Origin: an uncultured Bacteroidota bacterium
GTDB lineage: Bacteria; Bacteroidota; Bacteroidia; Chitinophagales; Chitinophagaceae
Direction of reading: 5' to 3'
Assembly (NCBI GenBank): GCA_903825065.1
Contig: CAIJZG010000018.1
Location: 1-5,686, forward strand
DNA: 5,686 bases
Every line of letters begins with the position of its first letter. Positions within the stretch are counted from its first letter, which is position 1. The notes under the pieces are model-generated. The model searched no databases and had not been told where the DNA came from. It worked only from the letters and a program-made list of their open reading frames with translations. Of this stretch, positions 1 through 5,686 are shown in pieces. Both the position numbers and the translations under genes were made by a program.

Positions 1-1
1 G

Positions 2-2041
2 CAAGTCGAAAAATTTCGTAAACCTGGTACGCTTATCAGTTCTAATACTTCTGGCATTCCTATTCATCTAATGGCAGAAGGCCGTTCCGAAGATTTTAAA
101 AAACATTTTTGTGGTACACACTTTTTTAACCCTCCTCGTTATTTAAGACTTTTAGAAATAATTCCAACCGAACATACCGATCCGGAAATCGTTGATTTTT
201 TGATGCACTATGGTGATTTATTTATTGGAAAAACAACCGTACTCTGTAAAGACACGCCAGCTTTTATTGCAAACAGAATTGGGGTATTCAGTATGATGAG
301 CATTTTCAATATCATGGATAAACTCGGATTGAGTATCGATGAAGTTGATGCATTAACTGGCCCAATCATTGGTCGTCCAAAATCTGCCACTTTCCGAACT
401 GCAGATGTGGTAGGAATTGATACTCTTGTTAAAGTAGCAAAAGGGGTGGCCGATAATTGTCCGAATGATGAAGCAAAAGCTATATTTACTATTCCATCAT
501 GGCTCGATACTGTTGTCAATAATAATTGGCTGGGCGATAAAACAGGACAAGGATTTTTTAAGAAAACAAAATCGGCAGCAGGCAAAGAAATTGTGACGCT
601 GAATCTGAAGACCATGGAATATGAGGCAAGAACCAAACCAAAATTTGCAAGTTTGGATGCTGCTAAACCAATTGAAGATTTAAAGCAACGGATTAAAATG
701 TTGTCTGCCGGCACAGACAAAGCAGGAGAATTTTATCGCGCATTTCATTTTTCTTTATTCACCTATATTTCCAATCGCATTCCAGAAATCAGTGATGAAG
801 TTTACCGTGTAGATGATGCCATGAAGGCTGGCTTTGGCTGGGAGATTGGAGCATTTGAAACATGGGATACTATTGGAGTTGCTAAAACAGTAGAAGCCAT
901 GAAAACCGCTGGCTATAACGTTTCTACATGGGTGGAAGAAATGTTAGCATCAGGTGCTACCAGTTTTTATAAAGTTGCAGATGGCAAGCGCATGTATTTT
1001 GATATCCCAACAAAATCCTATAAAGTTATTCCTGGAGGAGAAGCTTTCTTGATATTACAAAATCATCGAGATAAAATCATTTGGCAAAACAGTGCCTGCA
1101 AATTGTATGATATAGGTGATGGTGTAGCAGGATTAGAATGGAGCACTAAAATGAATAGTATTGGTGGCGAAGTTTTAGAAGGAATAAATAAATCAATCGG
1201 CATTGCTGAGGAAAAATTTAAAGGCTTAGTGATAGCTAATGACGGGCCGAATTTTAGTGCGGGTGCCAATGTGGGAATGATATTTATGTTAGCTATTGAA
1301 CAGGAATACGATGAGTTAGATATGGCTATCAGAATGTTTCAAAATTCAATGATGCGTGTTCGCTATTCTTCTATTCCAGTTGTTACTGCTCCGCATGGAT
1401 TAACACTTGGCGGAGGATGTGAAATGAATTTGCATGCCGATAAAATTTGTGCGGCTGCAGAAACCTATATTGGTTTGGTTGAATTGGGTGTTGGCTTGAT
1501 TCCTGGTGGTGGTGGCACCAAAGAATTCGCATTACGCGCAGGAGACGATTTACACGAAGACGAACCAGAAACCGTTACCCTAAAAAATCGTTTTTTCTCC
1601 ATTGCAACAGCAAAAGTAGCTACTTCAGCACAAGAAGCTTTTGATATGGGTATTCTTCGTAAGGGTCAGGATGAAGTGGTGATGAATATAGGTAGAAGAA
1701 TTACTGAAGCAAAAAAATCTGTTATAGAAATTTATGATGAGGGCTATACCATGCCAACACCACGAAAAGACGTGAAAGTGATGGGGCGTGCAGGTTTGGG
1801 AGCTATGTTAGCTGGCATCAATGGCATGTGGAGAGGTGGCTATGCAACTGATCACGATGCTTTTGTTGCGAGAAAATTAGCGTATGTTTTATGTGGCGGA
1901 GACCTCAGCGAACAGAGCATGGTTTCTGAACAATATTTACTCGATCTGGAAAGAGAAGCATTCCTAAGTCTTTGCGGCGAAAAGAAATCTTTAGAGAGAA
2001 TTCAGGCAGTATTAAAAACAGGTAGGCCTATAAGAAATTAG
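2..2041 (+). CDS. fadN: 3-hydroxyacyl-CoA dehydrogenase / enoyl-CoA hydratase fusion, FadN-type (5' end outside window)
   Basis: Bifunctional fatty-acid beta-oxidation enzyme of the cytoplasm: it hydrates 2-enoyl-CoA and oxidises 3-hydroxyacyl-CoA with NAD. The frame is open from base 2, so the ATG at 71 is an internal Met inside conserved sequence (NTSGIPI just before it), not the start. About 679 residues are visible; FadN-type proteins have roughly 790-800, so the N-terminal NAD-binding GxGxxG part, about 110 residues, is missing. Numbering from base 2: catalytic His40 (GTHFFNP) and Glu52 (LLEIIP) lie 12 apart, as in known dehydrogenases; Asn91 sits in AFIANRI; two dehydrogenase C-terminal domains span about 80-340; the hydratase domain spans about 355-590. 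That domain has the oxyanion segment FSAGANV (418-424) and Glu474 (GGGCE) and Glu494 (VELG), the two acid positions of active hydratases. The order dehydrogenase then hydratase is that of Bacillus FadN, the reverse of E. coli FadB. The family is certain; the symbol is by architecture. Confidence 0.93.
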   Translation, partial: QVEKFRKPGTLISSNTSGIPIHLMAEGRSEDFKKHFCGTHFFNPPRYLRLLEIIPTEHTDPEIVDFLMHYGDLFIGKTTVLCKDTPAFIANRIGVFSMMSIFNIMDKLGLSIDEVDALTGPIIGRPKSATFRTADVVGIDTLVKVAKGVADNCPNDEAKAIFTIPSWLDTVVNNNWLGDKTGQGFFKKTKSAAGKEIVTLNLKTMEYEARTKPKFASLDAAKPIEDLKQRIKMLSAGTDKAGEFYRAFHFSLFTYISNRIPEISDEVYRVDDAMKAGFGWEIGAFETWDTIGVAKTVEAMKTAGYNVSTWVEEMLASGATSFYKVADGKRMYFDIPTKSYKVIPGGEAFLILQNHRDKIIWQNSACKLYDIGDGVAGLEWSTKMNSIGGEVLEGINKSIGIAEEKFKGLVIANDGPNFSAGANVGMIFMLAIEQEYDELDMAIRMFQNSMMRVRYSSIPVVTAPHGLTLGGGCEMNLHADKICAAAETYIGLVELGVGLIPGGGGTKEFALRAGDDLHEDEPETVTLKNRFFSIATAKVATSAQEAFDMGILRKGQDEVVMNIGRRITEAKKSVIEIYDEGYTMPTPRKDVKVMGRAGLGAMLAGINGMWRGGYATDHDAFVARKLAYVLCGGDLSEQSMVSEQYLLDLEREAFLSLCGEKKSLERIQAVLKTGRPIRN

Positions 2042-2045
2042 AGAA

Positions 2046-2175
2046 AAGATAAGAGATAGAGTGATTATAAAAGATAAAATAAATTTATTTAATTTAAATG
2101 CTTTGAATTAGGCATTATTCAAAATTCAATCATTTAATTAATGCCTAATCGCTTCTCACTCTTATCTCTTATCTT
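2046..2175. repeat. Long nested inverted repeat between convergent genes
   Basis: The left arm AGATAAGAGATAGAGTGA (2047-2064, plus A2046) is the reverse complement of 2156-2175 except for one extra T in the right arm. The arms lie about 90 bases apart. Read on the minus strand, the right arm contains two tandem copies of AGATAAG; the left arm has one full copy and one shortened by a base, which explains the single-base bulge. A second, perfect 11-bp inverted repeat sits inside (2107-2117 with 2139-2149). The 42 bases between the left outer and left inner arms are almost pure A/T and contain the 14-base palindrome AAATAAATTTATTT (2077-2090). No open frame or transposase is present. It could be a dispersed intergenic repeat, a small non-autonomous element or a bidirectional transcription barrier; the sequence alone does not decide. 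Confidence 0.75.
2107..2149. terminator. Possible bidirectional terminator hairpin
   Basis: ATTAGGCATTA (2107-2117) pairs perfectly with TAATGCCTAAT (2139-2149) across a 21-base loop. It lies between the stop of the + strand dehydrogenase gene (2041) and the stop of the - strand membrane-protein gene (2182), where both transcripts must end. The stem is short and has only three G/C pairs. Neither side is followed by a clean T run: the + side is pyrimidine-rich and the - side runs into A/T-rich sequence. A role in termination is therefore an inference from position. Confidence 0.3.
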
Positions 2176-2181
2176 CTATAT

Positions 2182-3753
2182 TTATTCTTTCTCCAACTGA
2201 TAGATTGCCCAATTAGGACTTTCATACATGAGTAAGGCTTTCAATCCTTTTAGTCGGAATTTAATGAGGTTAAATTCGTTCAATACGGTTAAGTTTTGTG
2301 TAGGATTTGTTTGCTTGGCAATGAGTATATACTTAACAAATTTTGCAGGATTTTCAACAATGGTTAAAAAGGTTTTCTGATGAGGCAATATCATACCATT
2401 TAGGTTTCCAATATGTACAACAATCGGATAGGCTGCTGCATCATCAATTAATATTTTATTATCATCATTTACCAGATTACTAATGTATTCTGCTACTTGT
2501 TGAGATTCACTATAGATCCTTGGACCCTCCCAATTATTATAAATGGTACTCATTTCTTTTGAGAATGCCATTTCTTCATCACTGGCAGAATGTTTAAAGA
2601 AATAGAATCCCATAACAATAGTTAGCAATGCAGAAATACCAAAAATCCAGGAGGATGTTTTTAAATTATATTTACTTGTACCGTAGTAACATATCGATAC
2701 CAGTGCAATGGGTATAAACAATAAATAATAACCTAGCGTTAGCGTGTATTTATAACTCAATAATAAGAATGAATAATAAAGCAACATGGCTAGAATAGTA
2801 AACAATTCATATAGCTTACCTCTGAATAAAACCACCGCAGCAATATAGAGTGGGGTTAGAAATAAAATAAATCCTTGAATAACTACTTGCGTTTGGTAAA
2901 GCACATTATCTCTTCCTGCACTCATCACTAAACTTCCTATACGCTGATTACCGGTGATTCTCCAGTTGGCATACTGACTATCTAAAAAATAAGTTGGCGA
3001 ACCTGCATACTGAGAATTTAGAGAACGAAATAAGAGTACCGCCATTAATGGCAATAGAAATATAACTAAATAAAGTGCGGCTGTTCTATTCGCCAGCTTT
3101 CTTCTTTGAGAGCGATTGTTTAATGCTTCATAATATTGAAATATCGGAGATTCTGTTCGAGCAATTAACAAACCATCCAAAGAAATTAAAAATATGAAAG
3201 GGAAGAAAGCCAGCACCACCCAGATAAAATCAAAATTTGAAAAAATAAAAGCGCCAATATATAAACTAGCCATAGAAATATGGTAGGTAACGGGTTGCTT
3301 ATAATACCTAAAAAATGATCGGAATATTAAGAAAGCTACTAAGGCTATCACTGCATTTCGCCTACCTGTTACTGCAGCAAAAACAAACATCGGATGAAAA
3401 GCAAACAAACAAAAAAGAATGGGAACATATAATTTCCAGGAAAACTTCGACTCCTTTTTAAATTCATCTACCAACATATAAAACAAGAAAGCCGTCATCA
3501 CTAATGATGCAGCTACTGGAGCATACAGATATCCAAGTGGAACAAAAAATAATGAAGAGAAAAAAACGGTAGTAGGAAAAGTAAAACCAAGCGTTAAAAT
3601 CGTGTTTTGCTTTGCATTAAAAAGCAATAATAATTTTTCTGAATAAAAAAGTCCGGATGAATGCTCAAACCCATGACGCTTCAATAGCCAGGATATCACT
3701 ATATAATAAGCGATAAGAACAATGGTTAATATTTTTGTCAGTTGCTTAGGCAT
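2182..3753 (-). CDS. Polytopic membrane protein, GT-C glycosyltransferase-like, unknown function
   Basis: A protein of 523 residues with about 11 predicted membrane helices (roughly 7-24, 51-72, 76-95, 108-127, 133-148, 158-175, 176-195, 224-242, 287-309, 315-333, 338-386 as one or two) and a soluble C-terminal domain (about 390-523). A first polar loop (about 25-50, with Glu30 and Glu39), many helices and a C-terminal alpha/beta-like domain with QVAEYI and KYILIAK segments resemble GT-C enzymes that use lipid-linked sugars, but no diagnostic motif was found, so that function is a guess. The ATG at 3753 follows the stop of the upstream glycosyltransferase gene by six bases and no Shine-Dalgarno is visible, so translational coupling is likely. 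Strong linkage to a GT2 synthase suggests a role in making, modifying or exporting the same glycan. Alternatives are a polysaccharide assembly protein or an O-antigen-type membrane protein. The gene is intact and its reality is not in doubt. Confidence 0.9.
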   Translation of the reverse strand: MPKQLTKILTIVLIAYYIVISWLLKRHGFEHSSGLFYSEKLLLLFNAKQNTILTLGFTFPTTVFFSSLFFVPLGYLYAPVAASLVMTAFLFYMLVDEFKKESKFSWKLYVPILFCLFAFHPMFVFAAVTGRRNAVIALVAFLIFRSFFRYYKQPVTYHISMASLYIGAFIFSNFDFIWVVLAFFPFIFLISLDGLLIARTESPIFQYYEALNNRSQRRKLANRTAALYLVIFLLPLMAVLLFRSLNSQYAGSPTYFLDSQYANWRITGNQRIGSLVMSAGRDNVLYQTQVVIQGFILFLTPLYIAAVVLFRGKLYELFTILAMLLYYSFLLLSYKYTLTLGYYLLFIPIALVSICYYGTSKYNLKTSSWIFGISALLTIVMGFYFFKHSASDEEMAFSKEMSTIYNNWEGPRIYSESQQVAEYISNLVNDDNKILIDDAAAYPIVVHIGNLNGMILPHQKTFLTIVENPAKFVKYILIAKQTNPTQNLTVLNEFNLIKFRLKGLKALLMYESPNWAIYQLEKE

Positions 3754-3759
3754 AGTTCA

Positions 3760-5625
3760 TCATTGCACAGGTTCAAGTGGATTTGCAGATGTACCGCTAC
3801 TACTTAATTTGGTTAATCCGTGGTTTGTTTTTTCCCAATAAAACGGTTTGTAAATCAATTGCCATAATCCTTTGTACGCAGCAATGGAATGCATAATCCA
3901 GTACAATGGATTTAGAGCTCCGAACAATATCAGCTCATAATATCTTCTTTTAAATACCGAAAGCATGTTCACATAAATCATCATTGTATTACCTGCCACT
4001 AAATTAAAAGTAGCGATATACAAAACCCAGTCTGGAAATAATGAAGCAACAAATGTTAGCTTAACAATGGCATAGGTTAAAAGAAATAACAATAGAATGG
4101 GATACAATAAGAAGGTAATGGAAGTGCCTGCAATAAAGAAGTTAAAGCCCAGGAAACCCCTCCAGCCAATCCTTCTAATCAAACGCGCCGGATTACGCAT
4201 GTGCACCAATGTAGTTTGCATATAACCCTTAATCCATCTGCTTCTTTGGCGAATCCAGTTGAATGGTTCGTTATTTGCTTCTTCCAAAGTGGTACTATTT
4301 ACAATGCCTACTTTAAAGCCTTTTTCAAATACACGTACTCCCAAATCGGCATCCTCGGTTACGTTAAATGGATCCCAACCACCTAATTCCATCAACTTGT
4401 CAAATTTGAAGTGATTACTGGTGCCCCCCAGTGGAATGGGAATGTCGAGCGACATTAATCCTGGCAACATATAATCAAACCAATAAGTATATTCTAATGT
4501 GAACATGCGCGTTAACATGTTCTCATTTTTATTAAAATAATTCAATGCTCCCTGCAATACCACAAACTCTGGAGGAAGCTTTCGGAATAATACCACACAT
4601 TTTTTTAATTGATCCGAATCCGGAACATCCTCTGCATCATAAATGGCAAGATACTCTCCTCTACAAAAATGCAAGCCATAATTACAAGCTTTAGGTTTTG
4701 TTTTAGGCATGTGAAACGGAACCACAATAGTTTCGAAGTTGGCAGGAAAGTCGAGGTTACGTACCGCATTTAAGGTTTTATCATCATCTTCTTCTATCAA
4801 CAACTTTACGTCGAGTTTTCCTCTCGGATAGTCTAAGCTTCGCAGATTCCAAATAAGTTTACGAATCAGTTTATCTTCTTTATACACCGGGAGCAAAATA
4901 GTATAAATGGGTAAGGTATTTTCTTGTAATGCTTTAACCTCGGCTTTGTTCACCAGCTCTTTCATTTCGGCTTTCGATCCGTTTAAAGAAAGATAGAGTT
5001 TGAACAAAATGGTTCCAAAAAATGCTACACTAAACACCACATTCAGCACCATCGCAACTTTTAGAAAACTAATAAATAGTAAAACAACTAAAATCGCAAT
5101 ACTTCCAAAAATAAAAATTAGTTGAGGGTCGGTAAATGTAATCAGGCCCGACTGTTCCGGGTCTTTTCTCATCAAACTAAAAACGGCCTCTTTTACATAA
5201 TACTCTCCTCTTTTAATGTGCACGAGCCAGGTAATATCCAGGTCGGATGCTGCCACAAATCGAACTGGCATTTTAAAACGAATAGTAAGAAGGGTCTTTA
5301 ATTTTTCATCTTGTGGATCAGCTGCCGCCACTAATAAAGTACCATCGGGCATCTTACGTAAAGGGGCATATAAAATGGAATTCAATTCAATCAGTTCGCA
5401 CTGCTCAATATACTGCATGTCCATTTCTTCATCTCGAACAGCAATTAATTCAAATCCTTCCTGTTCAAGAAATGCGACATATTTTTTTCTGGTTAGAAAC
5501 CCGAAGTTCAATGCAGTTTTGATATAGGAATAATTGAACTCACTCGCAATGACTTCAATCTCCTTCAGTTTATTTTCATCAAATAAACCTACCGACACCA
5601 TATTATCAAGGGCACTGATTGGCAT
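3760..5625 (-). CDS. Processive family 2 glycosyltransferase with N-terminal MshEN/GspE-N-like domain
   Basis: Membrane-bound polysaccharide synthase of 621 residues, likely polymerising a sugar from a nucleotide-sugar at the cytoplasmic face. Residues about 25-140 resemble the MshEN / type II secretion ATPase N-terminal domain (GFLTRKKYVAFL at 42-53; LYAPL and LLVAAADPQDEKLKTLL at 85-113). Two membrane helices follow (about 168-212). The GT2 catalytic domain (about 238-480) has LPVYKE (245-250), EEDDD (278-282), DAED (330-333, the metal/donor Asp motif), TED (423-425) and QRSRW (460-464). TED plus QxxRW is the signature of processive synthases such as cellulose and related beta-glycan synthases. 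Three to four helices follow (about 490-585), then PFYWEKTNHG (594-603) and a Ser/Pro-rich tail. The ATG at 5625 has GAGGA nine bases upstream, which supports this start. All catalytic motifs are intact. The sugar and linkage are not predictable from sequence. Confidence 0.93.
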   Translation of the reverse strand: MPISALDNMVSVGLFDENKLKEIEVIASEFNYSYIKTALNFGFLTRKKYVAFLEQEGFELIAVRDEEMDMQYIEQCELIELNSILYAPLRKMPDGTLLVAAADPQDEKLKTLLTIRFKMPVRFVAASDLDITWLVHIKRGEYYVKEAVFSLMRKDPEQSGLITFTDPQLIFIFGSIAILVVLLFISFLKVAMVLNVVFSVAFFGTILFKLYLSLNGSKAEMKELVNKAEVKALQENTLPIYTILLPVYKEDKLIRKLIWNLRSLDYPRGKLDVKLLIEEDDDKTLNAVRNLDFPANFETIVVPFHMPKTKPKACNYGLHFCRGEYLAIYDAEDVPDSDQLKKCVVLFRKLPPEFVVLQGALNYFNKNENMLTRMFTLEYTYWFDYMLPGLMSLDIPIPLGGTSNHFKFDKLMELGGWDPFNVTEDADLGVRVFEKGFKVGIVNSTTLEEANNEPFNWIRQRSRWIKGYMQTTLVHMRNPARLIRRIGWRGFLGFNFFIAGTSITFLLYPILLLFLLTYAIVKLTFVASLFPDWVLYIATFNLVAGNTMMIYVNMLSVFKRRYYELILFGALNPLYWIMHSIAAYKGLWQLIYKPFYWEKTNHGLTKLSSSGTSANPLEPVQ

Positions 5626-5627
5626 AA

Positions 5628-5684
5628 TTATATTTCCTCAAACGAAAGCCCAGCATACAACAAAGCTTCCATATAACAGTTCCG
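5628..5684 (-). CDS. Possible C-terminal end of an upstream gene (partial)
   Basis: On the minus strand one frame is open from the window edge and ends in TAA at 5630-5628, two bases before the glycosyltransferase start. Its 18 visible residues, RNCYMEALLYAGLSFEEI, look like an ordinary protein C-terminus, and the spacing fits a tight operon. The evidence is weak because the fragment is short and the other two frames are also open for some distance; one ends at TGA 5640-5638. No family can be named. If real, the glycosyltransferase gene is not the first of its unit and the promoter lies outside the window. Confidence 0.4.
   Translation of the reverse strand, partial: RNCYMEALLYAGLSFEEI
5635..5639 (-). 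promoter_or_regulatory. Ribosome binding site of the glycosyltransferase gene
   Basis: On the minus strand GAGGA is followed by nine bases (AATATAATT) and then the ATG. It is the only clear Shine-Dalgarno at a gene start in this window and decides in favour of this ATG over the internal Met at residue 9. It falls inside the last codons (Glu-Glu-Ile) of the probable upstream gene. Confidence 0.6.
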
Positions 5685-5686
5685 GC

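Noticed and set aside
71..73. ATG as the start of the dehydrogenase/hydratase gene
   Set aside because: The 23 codons before it are open and encode family-conserved sequence (KPGTLISSNTSGIPI), and there is no ribosome binding site, so the start lies left of the window.
208..720. A 170-codon open frame on the minus strand inside the dehydrogenase gene
   Set aside because: It is antisense to highly conserved coding sequence, its product has no recognisable domain and it has no separate start context, so it is a shadow of the + strand gene.
2077..2090. Palindrome AAATAAATTTATTT as a protein-binding site
   Set aside because: It is made only of A and T in a very A/T-rich stretch between two gene ends, so chance is a sufficient explanation.
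4501..4522. Inverted repeat GAACATG...CATGTTC with an 8-base spacer, resembling an operator
   Set aside because: It lies well inside the glycosyltransferase coding sequence in a conserved protein region, and a 7-bp arm pair is expected by chance at this length.
5216..5527. Two overlapping + strand open frames opposite the N-terminal part of the glycosyltransferase
   Set aside because: Both are antisense to a clear domain in the real gene, and their translations are rich in Ser, Cys and Arg with no recognisable motif.

Overview
The window is AT-rich, with three long reading frames, tight gene packing and few clear Shine-Dalgarno sequences. Together with the protein character (a FadN-type dehydrogenase/hydratase fusion, and a GT2 synthase ending in a WEKTNHG-like tail), this suggests a chromosomal segment of a Bacteroidota organism, perhaps of the Chitinophagales/Sphingobacteriales type. 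The assignment comes from protein and base-composition impressions only. No rRNA, tRNA, CRISPR array, insertion sequence or phage gene was seen.

Layout. From the left edge to 2041 (+ strand) runs a beta-oxidation enzyme whose N-terminus lies outside the window: 3-hydroxyacyl-CoA dehydrogenase followed by enoyl-CoA hydratase. Between 2042 and 2181 is a 140-base gap between convergent genes. It holds a nested inverted repeat whose outer arms carry a 7-base tandem unit. From 5625 down to 2182 (- strand) is a two-gene unit. The first gene is a processive family 2 glycosyltransferase with an N-terminal domain resembling the MshEN/type II secretion ATPase N-terminal domain. Six bases later, in the same reading frame and after a double TGA, comes a polytopic membrane protein with a soluble C-terminal domain, reminiscent of GT-C type glycosyltransferases. 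The right edge (5628-5684, - strand) probably carries the last codons of another gene of the same unit, ending two bases before the glycosyltransferase start.

How the genes work together. The + strand enzyme belongs to fatty-acid degradation and appears to be the last gene of its unit. The - strand genes look like part of an envelope or exopolysaccharide locus. The GT2 enzyme would polymerise a sugar from a nucleotide-sugar donor at the inner face of the membrane. The polytopic protein may transfer, modify or help export the product. The regulatory-looking N-terminal domain on the synthase and the uncharacterised partner are the most interesting parts. The polymer made cannot be deduced from the sequence.
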